Source of the DNA: JAITWN01 sp034002745
Lineage (GTDB): Bacteria > Pseudomonadota > Gammaproteobacteria > SZUA-140
Direction: 5' to 3'
Assembly (NCBI GenBank): GCA_034002745.1
Contig: JAVEZY010000001.1
Coordinates: 124,001 to 188,000, forward strand
Length of the DNA stretch: 64,000 nt
Shown: piece by piece, positions 1 through 9,367 of the stretch
How the letters are laid out: each line of letters begins with the position of its first letter
How positions within the stretch are numbered: the first letter of the stretch is position 1
Notes under the pieces: model-generated
The model's input: only the letters and a program-made list of their open reading frames with translations
What the model was told of the DNA's origin: nothing
Databases searched by the model: none
Position numbers and translations under genes: made by a program

Positions 1-759
1 CTTCTCGACCGAGACGACGGTGAGTTTGCCATCCGCGCCTGCCAGCAACGCTTTCTCGGTTGCCCGCGCCTGTGCTTCGTCGGTAATGCTGAACTGCGAA
101 ATCTTCTTGCCATCATGGGTGGCAAGCCGGGCGCGGAAACGCTCGTCGCTCTTGGCGGCCAGTGCTTCGATCGTCCAGTACTCGCGTGACTCGAACGCCT
201 CGATTTCCAGTTCGCGCTCCACGATCATGCGCAGCGCGGGACTCTGCACGCGGCCGGCCGAAAGGCCGCGACGGATCTTCTTCCACAACAGTGGCGACAG
301 GTTGAAGCCGACCAGGTAGTCGAGCGCGCGCCTGGCCTGCTGTGCATTGACGAGGTTCATGGCGACCTCGCGTGGGTGCTTCAGCGCTTCCTGTACCGCC
401 TGCTTGGTGATCTCGTGAAAGACGATGCGCTGAACCGGCTTGTCCTTGAGCAGCTTCTTGCCGGCCAGGATCTCGTACAGGTGCCAGGAAATGGCCTCGC
501 CTTCGCGATCCGGGTCAGTGGCGAGGTAGATGGCATCGGCGCTGCGCACGGCCTTGCAGATCTGCTCGACGTGCTTCTGATTCTTCTCGATCGTCTGGTA
601 CTTCATGGCGAAGTCCTGGGCGGGATCGACGGCGCCTTCCTTGGGCAGCAGGTCGCGGACGTGGCCGTACGAGGCGAGGACATGGAAGTCCTTGCCGAGG
701 TACTTGCCCAGCGTCTTGGCCTTGGCCGGCGATTCGACGATGACCAGGTTCTTGCTCAT
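1..759 (-). CDS. topA: DNA topoisomerase I, N-terminal part (runs off the window)
   Basis: Relaxes negatively supercoiled DNA by single-strand passage. The 253 visible residues begin MSKNLVIVESPAKAKTLGKY, the canonical type IA start. They hold the TOPRIM domain, with the acidic metal-binding motif DPDREGE at residues 82-88, and then the start of the core domain (a GLSAGRVQSPALR stretch). The active-site tyrosine (about residue 319 in E. coli) and the zinc-ribbon tail lie beyond position 1. The gene is open at the window edge. Smg and DprA lie upstream on the same strand, a common gammaproteobacterial grouping in which Smg is often linked to topA. Identification is secure. Confidence 0.96.
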   Translation of the reverse strand, partial: MSKNLVIVESPAKAKTLGKYLGKDFHVLASYGHVRDLLPKEGAVDPAQDFAMKYQTIEKNQKHVEQICKAVRSADAIYLATDPDREGEAISWHLYEILAGKKLLKDKPVQRIVFHEITKQAVQEALKHPREVAMNLVNAQQARRALDYLVGFNLSPLLWKKIRRGLSAGRVQSPALRMIVERELEIEAFESREYWTIEALAAKSDERFRARLATHDGKKISQFSITDEAQARATEKALLAGADGKLTVVSVEK

Positions 760-851
760 GTAGGAGATCGTTAGGGTTCGTATGTTGTGCGGTCGGGAGG
801 CGATGAGCCCCTCAATCTGTCAGGGATTTCCCGGAGCCGCGAAGCGGGGCT

Positions 852-880
852 ATCTTGAATTCAATTCCCCGGCTTGTCAA
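852..880 (-). promoter_or_regulatory. Possible sigma-70 promoter for topA
   Basis: Read on the minus strand there is a perfect -35 hexamer TTGACA (875-880), a 17-base spacer, and a weak -10 CAAGAT (852-857), about 95 bases upstream of the topA start. The 284-base space between smg and topA (760-1043) holds no other clear signal apart from a short CAGCCG/CGGCTG hairpin at 999-1017. The -10 match is only 3 of 6, so this is tentative. Confidence 0.35.
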
Positions 881-1043
881 AGCTGTTTCGGTCGCATTCC
901 GCAAAGCTGGAGGCCGAAGATTGGGCTTGCTGCATCCCTTGTGAAGCTTGGACGCCGTCGGCCGCAGGATAGTTCATCGAAGGGCGGAGACGGCCGTGCA
1001 GCCGACTGAACCGGCTGTCGACCCCCCATTGCTGGGAGCGGCG

Positions 1044-1511
1044 CTAGTGCACCCGGCCAGCGAGGTTGTCGAAGATGAGTGCCTCGAGCCAATCCTGCAG
1101 ATGTTCCTCGCCAGGCTGATTTGCCAGCACGATCATGATGATCAGCTTGAAACGGTCGAGATCGAGCTCCTCCAGGTCGAGGGCGAGCGCGCGCTCGATG
1201 ATCTTTTCGCGCGCCGTGGCATCGACCAGACCACCGCGCTCGAGAGCGAGCAGGTAGCCGCGACAATCACGGTTCAGTCTGAGGCATTCTTCGCGGGAAA
1301 ACACGCGAAATGATCCACCCGTGGCGCTGTTCGCATCTTCGCTGCCATTGCGTTGACGCATCAGGTCCTCGAGCCATACGAAAGCCTTGTGGATGTCGGC
1401 CTGCTGGAAGCCGGCATCCTCCAGCATCGATTTCAGCAATGCCTCGTCGCGCGGAGCATCGCGTCCTTCGTCAACGTAATGTTCGAAAAGATAAAGCAGT
1501 ACGTCTAGCAT
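1044..1511 (-). CDS. smg: Smg family protein (DUF494)
   Basis: A 155-residue protein that starts MLDVLLYLFEHYVDEG and matches the Smg/DUF494 family in length (E. coli 157) and opening sequence. Its biochemical role is not established; the gene habitually sits between dprA and topA, as here. A longer reading frame extends 17 codons upstream, but that extension has no family resemblance, so the ATG at 1511 is chosen. This start lies inside the end of dprA (41-base overlap), which suggests translational coupling. Confidence 0.9.
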   Translation of the reverse strand: MLDVLLYLFEHYVDEGRDAPRDEALLKSMLEDAGFQQADIHKAFVWLEDLMRQRNGSEDANSATGGSFRVFSREECLRLNRDCRGYLLALERGGLVDATAREKIIERALALDLEELDLDRFKLIIMIVLANQPGEEHLQDWLEALIFDNLAGRVH

Positions 1512-2625
1512 CTCGGGTCCGGTTCTGCGGTCTGCGGCGCAGGAAGGTGCCGCCTGGGCCAACGGTGATTCTGGTCTCCAGCTCCAAGTCTAGCAGAATG
1601 CGGTGCAAGTGTTCGGCGCGCAGGCCGCTCCGTTCGATTAATGTGTCCAGTGTGACTCCGGCGTCGTAATCCATGAGTTTGAGTATTACCGCGGCTTGCG
1701 GATCGGCCGGCGCCTGTTCCTCTGGGGTGTCTTCCTGCGGCGCAGTGGCAAACGCCGCCAGGGGCGCAAGTTCTTCCACAATATCCGCCGTGGATTCAAC
1801 CAGCTTGGCGCCCTGACGAAGCAGTTCGTGGCAGCCGCGCGCAAGCGGATTGTGGATCGAGCCGGGAATCGCAAAGACCTCGCGTCCCTGGTCGAGCGCC
1901 GCGCGCGCGGTGATCAGCGAACCGCTGCCCGGCGCCGCCTCTACCACCAGGGTGCCGAGACTCAAGCCGCTGATGATGCGGTTGCGGCGCGGAAAGGAAG
2001 ACGGGAGGGGTGGGCTGCCGGGCGGGAATTCCGACACCAGGGCGCCGTGTTCGAGGATGTCGCCAGCCAGTTCGCGGTGGCGTGCCGGATAGACGATGTC
2101 GAGCCCGGTACCGGCCACCGCGATGGTGCATCCCTTCCCGGCGAGAGCGCCGAGATGGGCCGCGCCATCGATGCCGATCGCCATGCCGCTGGTGATTGTC
2201 AGTCCCGCCGATGCCAGCGCCAGCGCGAATTCATAGGCGTTGTCGCGGCCACCCGGGCTGGGATTGCGGCTTCCCACGATCGCGAGTTGCATGCTGGTGA
2301 GCGCGGCCGCCTTACCCCGCACGTAGAGCAGGATTGGCGCATCGCGGATCTCGCGCAACAGTAGAGGATAAGCGGCGGCGGTCAGCGGCAGGGCATGATG
2401 TTCGGATTTCTCCAGCCAGCGCAGGTCCATTTCCACCTGACGCCAGTCGGGAGCAAGCAAAGCCTTGCGCAGGTCCGGCTTGAGCCGCCCGTCGAGATCG
2501 GGATCATGCGGAGCGGCAGCGAAGAGACTCCGCGCGTCGCCGTAGCGGTTCAGCAAGTCGCGGCAGGCGACCGGGCCGAGACCCGGTACGCGCTGCAGCG
2601 CCAGCCAGTATGCGATGTCATCCAT
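1471..2625 (-). CDS. dprA: DNA-processing protein DprA
   Basis: DprA/Smf loads RecA onto incoming single-stranded DNA during natural transformation. The 384-residue product has an N-terminal helical/SAM-like region, then the Rossmann-like DprA core beginning near residue 115 (AIVGSRNPSPGG), with the conserved GMAIGIDGAAH and FPRRNRIISGLS motifs. A C-terminal winged-helix domain of about 60 residues (from LKLMDYDAGVTLDTLIERSG) completes the usual architecture. It lies downstream of the LysM gene with 17 bases between them and overlaps smg. No competence pilus genes are in the window, so natural transformation cannot be inferred from this gene alone. Confidence 0.95.
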   Translation of the reverse strand: MDDIAYWLALQRVPGLGPVACRDLLNRYGDARSLFAAAPHDPDLDGRLKPDLRKALLAPDWRQVEMDLRWLEKSEHHALPLTAAAYPLLLREIRDAPILLYVRGKAAALTSMQLAIVGSRNPSPGGRDNAYEFALALASAGLTITSGMAIGIDGAAHLGALAGKGCTIAVAGTGLDIVYPARHRELAGDILEHGALVSEFPPGSPPLPSSFPRRNRIISGLSLGTLVVEAAPGSGSLITARAALDQGREVFAIPGSIHNPLARGCHELLRQGAKLVESTADIVEELAPLAAFATAPQEDTPEEQAPADPQAAVILKLMDYDAGVTLDTLIERSGLRAEHLHRILLDLELETRITVGPGGTFLRRRPQNRTRDARRTALSFRTLR

Positions 2626-2642
2626 GACATGCTCGCGGGTTC

Positions 2643-3701
2643 CTAGGGAGTGGTGACGGTATCGAGCACGCGCAGGTCGCGTGCGGCCTCCATTACCAGG
2701 GCGTAGCTGATGCGGTCGAAGACGCGGATCAGCATCACGGTGCCGGCCCGCTCGTTGGGCAGTCGGACCGAGCGATCGAAGCGTCGCGAGGTGAAGTTGT
2801 CGCGCACGAGTTCGCCGGTCTGGTGAACGGCAAGGACATGTCCGGGTTCCAGGCCCTCGCTCGCGCCGCGGCTCACGGCGATCACCTGATATTGCCCGAT
2901 GCGGGCGAGGCCATCGAGCACCGACAGGATGCGGCCCTCGACGTTCTCCTTCGGGGCGCGGGGCAGGAAGTACTGGCCGATCTCTTCCTCGGCCACCGGC
3001 AGCAGGCGATCGCCCGCCAGAACCTCGCGCTCGGACTGATCGATGATCAGGGTCGCCGGATCTCCGGCACGGATCACAGTCGCGTAACCCACATGAATCG
3101 CCTCGTATCCCAGAACGTCCCCGCGCCGCTCGGGATTCCGGTAGACCTCGCCGCGACGGACGATGTCATAGCGGGTGATTTCGGGATCGGAGATGCCGCG
3201 GGCATAGATCTTGTTGCCGGTGCCGCTGATCAGGCGATCCTCGCTGCTGGCGACGACATAGGGGCTGTCGTCGAGTTCGCGCTCCGTGACGACGCGCGGA
3301 TACTTGAGGAACTGACCGATGGCATCCATCGGGATGGTCGGGATGGCGCTGTCGATGACCGTCGTGCGTGCGGTCGGGGACAGTTTTACCGTGCGCAAGT
3401 CATTGCCGCCCGGGCGCTCCAGGCGCAGTACCGGTTTGCCGTCCACGAACTCCAGGCGTATGATGTCGCCGGGATATATAAGGTGGGGATTGGAGATTTC
3501 CGGATTGATGTGCCAGATTTGCGGCCACATCCAGGGATCTTCGAGGAAGCGCGCCGAGATATCCCACAGCGTGTCGCCGCGGATGACGACGTACCGGTCC
3601 GGATGATCGGCGACGAGTTTCACCGTATCGGCGTGGGCGAATGCGCCCGATATCAACAGCAGCAGTGGTAACAGTTTCGAGAACAAGGGTTTTTTCGACA
3701 T
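2643..3701 (-). CDS. Secreted LysM peptidoglycan-binding protein
   Basis: An exported protein of about 352 residues. From the chosen start (MSKKPLFSKLLPLLLLISG) it has a clear Sec signal peptide ending near AHA. One LysM domain follows: YVVIRGDTLWDISARFLEDP, then WMWPQIWHINPEI and YPGDIIRLEF. The remaining 270 or so residues are the conserved C-terminal part of the family usually encoded beside dprA and divergent from def-fmt. LysM binds N-acetylglucosamine chains, so the protein probably acts at the cell wall in the periplasm. A start 12 codons upstream (3737) is possible but would put a polar stretch in front of the signal peptide. Confidence 0.85.
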   Translation of the reverse strand: MSKKPLFSKLLPLLLLISGAFAHADTVKLVADHPDRYVVIRGDTLWDISARFLEDPWMWPQIWHINPEISNPHLIYPGDIIRLEFVDGKPVLRLERPGGNDLRTVKLSPTARTTVIDSAIPTIPMDAIGQFLKYPRVVTERELDDSPYVVASSEDRLISGTGNKIYARGISDPEITRYDIVRRGEVYRNPERRGDVLGYEAIHVGYATVIRAGDPATLIIDQSEREVLAGDRLLPVAEEEIGQYFLPRAPKENVEGRILSVLDGLARIGQYQVIAVSRGASEGLEPGHVLAVHQTGELVRDNFTSRRFDRSVRLPNERAGTVMLIRVFDRISYALVMEAARDLRVLDTVTTP

Positions 3702-3819
3702 CGGAGTTGCCTTAGAATCCCTGGGATTGGTCGCCATGGCGGTGGTTTTCTTCCGGATACCCGCTTGTTATCGGCAACCGCGGACAGATATTTAAGGTAC
3801 TCGTTCCGGAAATCCACTG

Positions 3820-4323
3820 ATGGCGCTGCTGAATATCCTCCATTATCCCGATCCCCGACTGCGCAACCGCGCGGAGCCTGTCGAGCGTGTGGACGACGAG
3901 ATCCGCAGGCTGGCGGACGATATGCTCGAAACCATGTATGACGCCCCTGGCATCGGTCTCGCCGCGATCCAGGTGGGCGTGTCCAAGCGATTGATCGTAT
4001 TGGACATTACCGAGGACCGTCAAGATCCTCTCTGTCTGATAAACCCGGTTGTCCTGGAGAGTTCCGGCACTGAGAAGCTGGACGAGGGTTGCCTGTCCGT
4101 TCCCGGCGTCTTCGAGCCGGTCGAGCGCGCCGCCCGCATCCGTTACCGGGCGCTGAACCGGGATGGGGAGGAGATCGAGGAAGAGGCCGAAGGGTTGCTC
4201 GCGGTCTGTATCCAGCACGAAATCGATCACCTCGACGGCAAGCTTTTCGTCGACTACCTTACCGAGCTCAAGCGCCAGCGCATCAGAAAAAAGCTCGAGA
4301 AGCAGCGGCTGCGCAGCATGTGA
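3820..4323 (+). CDS. def: Peptide deformylase
   Basis: Removes the N-formyl group from nascent polypeptides. The 167-residue protein has all three family motifs: GIGLAAIQ (44-51), EGCLS (89-93) and QHEIDH (132-137). Metal ligands Cys91, His133 and His137 and the catalytic Glu134 are intact. It is the first gene of def-fmt-rsmB, with fmt starting two bases after its stop, and it diverges from the LysM gene. Confidence 0.97.
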   Translation: MALLNILHYPDPRLRNRAEPVERVDDEIRRLADDMLETMYDAPGIGLAAIQVGVSKRLIVLDITEDRQDPLCLINPVVLESSGTEKLDEGCLSVPGVFEPVERAARIRYRALNRDGEEIEEEAEGLLAVCIQHEIDHLDGKLFVDYLTELKRQRIRKKLEKQRLRSM

Positions 4324-4325
4324 CG

Positions 4326-5249
4326 ATGCGCATCGTCTTTGCCGGCACGCCGGAGTTCGCTGCCGTTTCGCTGCGGACTCTGCTGGATGCCGGTCATCAG
4401 GTGATTGCAGTCTATACGCAGCCCGATCGGCCGGCCGGCCGTGGCCGGCGCCTGCAAGCCAGTCCGGTGAAGGCGCTGGCTCTGGACCGCGGCATCGACG
4501 TCCGCCAGCCGGCCGGGCTGCGGGATCCCCAAGTCCATCACGAACTGCGTGAGCTGGCGCCCGACCTGATGGTGGTGGTGGCCTACGGGCTGCTGCTGCC
4601 CCCTGAAGTCCTCGCCATTCCGCGGCTGGGCTGCATCAATGTCCACGCCTCCCTGCTGCCGCGCTGGCGCGGCGCCGCTCCCATTCAGCGGGCGATCCTC
4701 GCCGGGGACACCGAAACCGGCATCACCATCATCCGCATGGACGCCGGCCTCGATACCGGTGACATGCTGCATCGCGTTCCCTGTCCGATCCTGCCTCAGG
4801 ACACCGGCGGTTCGCTGCATGATCGCCTGGCTCGGCTCGGCGGCGAGGCGCTGAATGCGGTCGTGGATCGGCTCTCCGCCGGCGTCGACGTCGAAGGCGT
4901 GGCGCAGGACGGGACGCTGGCGACTTATGCCGCCAAACTCGATAAATCCGAGGCGCGACTCGAATGGGACATGCCGGCCTCTTTGCTCGAGCGCAAGGTT
5001 CGTGCCTTCGATCCCTGGCCTGTCGCGCACGGCGAGGTGCCGGATTTCGGCAATCTTCGCATCTGGCGTGCGACGATATTGGCTGACGGAGGCAAGCCGC
5101 CCGGGACGCTCGTGGCAGCCGGCCGCGAGGGCATCGATGTCGCAACCGGCGATGGCGTGCTGCGACTGCTGGAAGTGCAGCGTCCGGGCGGTCGCCGCCT
5201 GGCCGCAGCCGAGTTTCTCAACGCGGTGCGCAGCCGCGGCGACGTCTGA
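4326..5249 (+). CDS. fmt: Methionyl-tRNA formyltransferase
   Basis: Formylates initiator Met-tRNA using 10-formyl-tetrahydrofolate. The 307-residue product begins MRIVFAGTPEFAAVSL and has the catalytic set Asn105, His107 (in INVHASLLPRWRGAAPIQ) and Asp143 (GLDTGD), with the C-terminal OB-fold tRNA-binding domain. The ATG at 4326 is two bases past the def stop. A longer frame open from 4089 overlaps def and is not the gene. It is paired functionally with def and separated from rsmB by one base. Confidence 0.97.
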   Translation: MRIVFAGTPEFAAVSLRTLLDAGHQVIAVYTQPDRPAGRGRRLQASPVKALALDRGIDVRQPAGLRDPQVHHELRELAPDLMVVVAYGLLLPPEVLAIPRLGCINVHASLLPRWRGAAPIQRAILAGDTETGITIIRMDAGLDTGDMLHRVPCPILPQDTGGSLHDRLARLGGEALNAVVDRLSAGVDVEGVAQDGTLATYAAKLDKSEARLEWDMPASLLERKVRAFDPWPVAHGEVPDFGNLRIWRATILADGGKPPGTLVAAGREGIDVATGDGVLRLLEVQRPGGRRLAAAEFLNAVRSRGDV

Positions 5250-5250
5250 C

Positions 5251-6573
5251 ATGAGTTCGGTGACGGATGCGCGCCACGCCGCAGTCCGGATTCTGCTCGA
5301 AGTGTATGGCTCCGGGCACTCGCTCACCCAGGCCTGCGCCGCGACATTGTCGCAGCTTCGGGAACCGCGCGATCGCGCCCTGGCCCAGGATCTTGCGTAT
5401 GGCGTATTACGCTGGGGGCCGCGCCTGGAAGCGCTGGCCGCGCAGCTGTTGCAGCGGCCCTTGGGGCGGCGCGACCTCGATGTGCATTGCCTCGTTCTGA
5501 TTGGCCTGTATCAACTCGATTGCACGCGCATCCCGCCGCATGCGGCGGTTGCCGCAACGGTGGCGGTCACAGCCGTGCTCGGGAAATCCTGGGCGCGTGG
5601 TTTGATCAACGCGGTGTTGCGCCGTTTTCAGCGTGAGGCTCCCGAATTGCTCGCGCGGGTGGATGCGCGGCCGGCGACCGCCCTTGCCCACCCCGAGTGG
5701 CTGTTCGAACGCCTGCGCGCCGACTGGCCGCGGGACGCTGAAGCGATCGCGGCTGCCGCCAACGAGCGGCCGCCGATGACCCTGCGCGTCAATCGCCGGC
5801 GCATCAGTCGTGAGGAATATCTGCATTGCCTGAATGAGGCAGGGCTTGCGGCGGAAGCGCAGGCGCATTGTCCGGCGGGCATCGTGCTCGAGCATCCACA
5901 GGATGTCGGGCGCTTGCCGGGCTTCGTCGATGGACTCGTATCGGTGCAGGATGGCGCGGCGCAGCTCGCGGCTCCGTTGCTGGAGCTTCGGCCGGCGCAA
6001 CGGGTGCTCGATCTGTGTGCCGCACCCGGCGGCAAGACGGCACACATCCTGGAGAGTGAGCCCGATCTCGCGCATCTGGTCGCGGTGGACATCGATGCCG
6101 CGCGCCTGCGGCGCGTGCGTGAGGGACTGGACCGTCTCGGCTTGCACGCCGAACTGGTATGTGGCGACGGAGCGCGGCCCGAGGATTGGTGGGACGGAGT
6201 TCCCTTCGACCGCATTCTGCTCGATGCCCCATGTTCTGGAACGGGGGTTATCCGCAGGCATCCGGACATAAAGCGCCTGCGACGGCCCGAGGACATCACC
6301 ACTCTCGTCGCGCGTCAGCGCGAGCTTCTGGATGCCGCCTGGACGATGCTGAAGCCGGGCGGGATGCTCTTGTATGTCACTTGCTCTATCATGCAGCAGG
6401 AAAACGACGTTCAGCTGGGAGAGTTCCTTGCCCGGCACGGCGATGCCAGAGTGCGCGAAATCGACGCGAGCTGGGGAAGGGCGCTCGGCTATGGCCGACA
6501 GATTCTTCCCGGCGCCGATGGCATGGACGGTTTCTTCTACGGGCGCGTGGACAAGCTTCCGACCGGCGAATAG
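5251..6573 (+). CDS. rsmB: 16S rRNA (cytosine-967-C5)-methyltransferase
   Basis: Methylates C967 of 16S rRNA. The 440-residue protein has an N-terminal NusB-like RNA-binding domain (about residues 1-140) and a C-terminal Rossmann methyltransferase. The S-adenosylmethionine site LDLCAAPGGKTAHI is present. So are the two cysteines of m5C methyltransferases, in DAPCSGTGVIRRHPDIK and in YVTCSIMQQEN. The start ATG lies one base after the fmt stop. Placement in def-fmt-rsmB is typical for gammaproteobacteria. Confidence 0.96.
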   Translation: MSSVTDARHAAVRILLEVYGSGHSLTQACAATLSQLREPRDRALAQDLAYGVLRWGPRLEALAAQLLQRPLGRRDLDVHCLVLIGLYQLDCTRIPPHAAVAATVAVTAVLGKSWARGLINAVLRRFQREAPELLARVDARPATALAHPEWLFERLRADWPRDAEAIAAAANERPPMTLRVNRRRISREEYLHCLNEAGLAAEAQAHCPAGIVLEHPQDVGRLPGFVDGLVSVQDGAAQLAAPLLELRPAQRVLDLCAAPGGKTAHILESEPDLAHLVAVDIDAARLRRVREGLDRLGLHAELVCGDGARPEDWWDGVPFDRILLDAPCSGTGVIRRHPDIKRLRRPEDITTLVARQRELLDAAWTMLKPGGMLLYVTCSIMQQENDVQLGEFLARHGDARVREIDASWGRALGYGRQILPGADGMDGFFYGRVDKLPTGE

Positions 6574-6578
6574 CAGTC

Positions 6579-7160
6579 ATGATGATGCGTTGTGCAAAGC
6601 GACTCAGTCTGATCGCGCTGTTCATGTCGGCGATCGCCATGGGCGCGCAGGAACCGGTTGCGCCGCTGCCGGAGGATGCCGGCTTCCGCGTCGAGCGGGT
6701 GTCGGTCGTGCTGCGCGACGAAGTGTACTACCTCAACGCCGGCATCCGCCTCGTTCCGAGCGCCCCGGTGATCGAGGCTCTTCAGCGCGGCGTACCAATG
6801 CCGGTGATCATGGAGGTTGAGATCCTGCGCGAACGCTCGTATCTATGGGACGAGACGATTACCACGCTCGAGCAGCGCTATGAAGTGGATCATCACGAGC
6901 TCACCCGGCAGTACACTGTCCGCAATCTCAATATCGATACGCAATCCGCATTCCCGACGCGCGAAGGGGCGCTGGACGCGCTCGGCCGGATCGTAGATCT
7001 GCCGCTGATAGACGCCAACCTGCTCGATCCCGCCGAGAGCTACATCGGTCGTCTGCGTGTCAGCATCGATACCGATGCGTTGCCCGTTCCGCTACGTCTT
7101 CTGGCGCTGGTTTCCTCGGAGTGGCGCCTGAGCAGTGACTGGCACGAGTGGCGCTTTTGA
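6579..7160 (+). CDS. DUF4390 domain protein
   Basis: A 193-residue protein with an N-terminal signal peptide (MMMRCAKRLSLIALFMSAIA, cleavage near MGA/Q). The rest is a predicted beta-rich periplasmic domain typical of DUF4390, a family that usually lies between rsmB and an NtrY-like kinase, as here. Its function is unknown. The frame continues open far upstream inside rsmB, but the signal peptide fixes the start at 6579. Its end overlaps the next gene by 13 bases, which suggests that it is co-expressed with, and possibly serves, the NtrY sensor. Confidence 0.8.
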   Translation: MMMRCAKRLSLIALFMSAIAMGAQEPVAPLPEDAGFRVERVSVVLRDEVYYLNAGIRLVPSAPVIEALQRGVPMPVIMEVEILRERSYLWDETITTLEQRYEVDHHELTRQYTVRNLNIDTQSAFPTREGALDALGRIVDLPLIDANLLDPAESYIGRLRVSIDTDALPVPLRLLALVSSEWRLSSDWHEWRF

Positions 7161-9367
7161 ATCCGGGGCGACTGACACAGGGTGTTCTGCCCATTGTCGC
7201 ATTGTCCGTGCTGCTGCTCGCGTCGCTTTATCTCATGGGAGTGGCGACGCGCAACTCGGAAGAATTCGGGCGTCTCTACCTCGCTCTCCTGGCGGTGAAT
7301 CTCGTTGGCCTGATCACCCTGGTGGTGCTGATCGGGGTCAATCTGGCTCGTCTGGTGAGGCAGTATCGGACCCGGGTCGTCGGTTCCCGGCTCACCGCCC
7401 GCCTGGTGGGCATGTTCGTCGTGCTCGCTCTGCTGCCGGGCGCGGTCGTCTACTATTTCTCACAGGAGTTCATTGCGCGCGGAGTCGATAGCTGGTTCGA
7501 TGTGCGGTTCGAACGTGCTTTCGATGACGCGCTCGAGCTCAGCCGCATTTCTCTCGATGAGCGCAAGCGTGAGTATCTGCGTCGAACCGGTCAGATCGCG
7601 GGCGCGCTCGCGGACATGGGGGCGGACCGCCTGACGAGCGGGCTGAATGAGCTGCGCCTTGTCAACGACGCCCAGGAGCTGACTCTGGTGGGTGGAGGCG
7701 GGCACATTCTCGCCTTCAGCAGCGCCAATCCGCTGGAAATCGTCCCCGATATGCCCTCCGAAAGCGTGATGCGCCAGGTGCGTCAGGGAGGAAGTTATAT
7801 CGGCCTCGATGCCGCCGCTCCCTTCGATCTGCGCTTTCGTGTGCTTGTGACGCTCCCGGCTTCCGGCCGCGTGGAGGAAATCCGTCTGCTGCAGGCGCTT
7901 TATCCGGTATCCGGCCACATGAGTGCGCTTGCCGAAAGCGTGGAAGAGGCTTCGAGCCGTTACCGACAGCTCGATTACCTGCGTGGACCGCTCAAGAGCA
8001 GTTTTCTGCTCACGCTTTCGCTGGTGCTGTTGCTCAGCCTGTTGCTGTCGGTATGGACTGCGTTCTTCTTCGCGCGTCGCCTGGTCGCGCCCATCCGGGT
8101 CCTCGCCATCGGTACGCGGGCGGTGGCTTCAGGTGACTATGACCGGCAACTGCCACAGCACTCCAGTGATGAAATGGGATTCCTGGTGCAATCGTTCAAC
8201 GACATGACACGGCGGCTGTCGAGCGCACGAGATGAGGCGCGCCAGAGTCAGCGTCAGGCAGAGGACGAACGGGCCTATCTGCGGGCTGTGCTGGGCCGGC
8301 TTTCGTCCGGCGTGCTGACGCTCGACCGCAGGCGCATCGTGCGTACCGCGAACCAGGCGGCGGCGCAGATCCTCGGCGCCGATCTTCGCCCCTACATCTC
8401 GCGTCCGCTGGTCACCATCGGTTCCGATCATGGTCATCTGATGCCGTTCATCGATGCGATACGGCCGCATCTCGGTACCGACACCGATTGGCGCAAGGAG
8501 ATTTCGATTGACGGTCCGTTCGGCCGCCGCGTCCTGATGTGCGGAGGCGCGACCCTGTCCGGCAATGAGCGTCAGGGCAGCGGCACGGTGCTGGTGTTCG
8601 AAGACGTCACCGCGCTGATCCAGGCTCAGCGCGATGCGGCCTGGGGCGAAGTGGCGCGCCGCCTGGCACACGAAATCAAAAATCCGCTGACGCCGATCCG
8701 GCTGTCAGCGGAGCGGCTGCGACACAAGTACCTGCGCGAAATGGATCCCGCCGATGCGGAAGTGCTCGATCGCTCCACTCACACCATCGTGCAGCAGGTC
8801 CAGGTCATGGAGGAGATGGTCAAGGCCTTCTCCGATTACGCGCGTACGCCGCAGTTGCGCCTGCAGCGGCTCGATCTGCGCCGACTGGTCGAGGAAGTGC
8901 TTGATCTGTATCGTGGAGAGGCGACGGCGGCAAGGTTCTCGACCGATTTCGGTCCCGGACTGCCGCCGGTTCGGGTGGACGCGGGCCGCATGCGCCAGCT
9001 GTTGCACAATGTGATCAAGAACGCGCTCGAGGCCGCGGCCCCAGGGCAGCGCTGTGAAATTGCAATTTCGGCTCGGGTGCTCTCGCCCGAAAGCGGACGC
9101 ATGGAGCTACGCATCGAGGACAATGGCCCCGGCTTTCCTTCCGCCATGAGCGGGCAGTTTTTCGAGCCCTACATAACCACCAAGCACAAGGGCACCGGAT
9201 TGGGATTGGCGGTGGTGAAGAAGATCGTCGAAGAGCATGGCGGCAGTGTCTGGGCGGAGAATGCGCCCGCGGGCGGCGCCGTGATAGTGATAACGCTGCC
9301 GCTCGACGATGCCGCGCGCGAGCCCGGCGCCGGGGAAGAGCGTGGCGAAGGACAGGTGCGATCATGA
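7148..9367 (+). CDS. ntrY: NtrY-type sensor histidine kinase
   Basis: Membrane sensor kinase of 739 residues, started at a GTG inside the end of the DUF4390 gene. Three hydrophobic segments fill the first 110 residues. A periplasmic region follows, then a further membrane segment (SSFLLTLSLVLLLSLLLSVW) and a HAMP linker (RRLVAPIRVL). Next come a PAS region, the HisKA box RLAHEIKNPLTPIRLSAERL with the phosphorylatable His, and an ATPase domain with NVIKNALEA, DNGPGF and GTGLGLAVVKK. Domain order and the adjacent regulator and trk genes match the NtrYX family, which responds to nitrogen or redox state in other proteobacteria. The signal sensed here is unknown. Confidence 0.88.
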   Translation: MALLNPGRLTQGVLPIVALSVLLLASLYLMGVATRNSEEFGRLYLALLAVNLVGLITLVVLIGVNLARLVRQYRTRVVGSRLTARLVGMFVVLALLPGAVVYYFSQEFIARGVDSWFDVRFERAFDDALELSRISLDERKREYLRRTGQIAGALADMGADRLTSGLNELRLVNDAQELTLVGGGGHILAFSSANPLEIVPDMPSESVMRQVRQGGSYIGLDAAAPFDLRFRVLVTLPASGRVEEIRLLQALYPVSGHMSALAESVEEASSRYRQLDYLRGPLKSSFLLTLSLVLLLSLLLSVWTAFFFARRLVAPIRVLAIGTRAVASGDYDRQLPQHSSDEMGFLVQSFNDMTRRLSSARDEARQSQRQAEDERAYLRAVLGRLSSGVLTLDRRRIVRTANQAAAQILGADLRPYISRPLVTIGSDHGHLMPFIDAIRPHLGTDTDWRKEISIDGPFGRRVLMCGGATLSGNERQGSGTVLVFEDVTALIQAQRDAAWGEVARRLAHEIKNPLTPIRLSAERLRHKYLREMDPADAEVLDRSTHTIVQQVQVMEEMVKAFSDYARTPQLRLQRLDLRRLVEEVLDLYRGEATAARFSTDFGPGLPPVRVDAGRMRQLLHNVIKNALEAAAPGQRCEIAISARVLSPESGRMELRIEDNGPGFPSAMSGQFFEPYITTKHKGTGLGLAVVKKIVEEHGGSVWAENAPAGGAVIVITLPLDDAAREPGAGEERGEGQVRS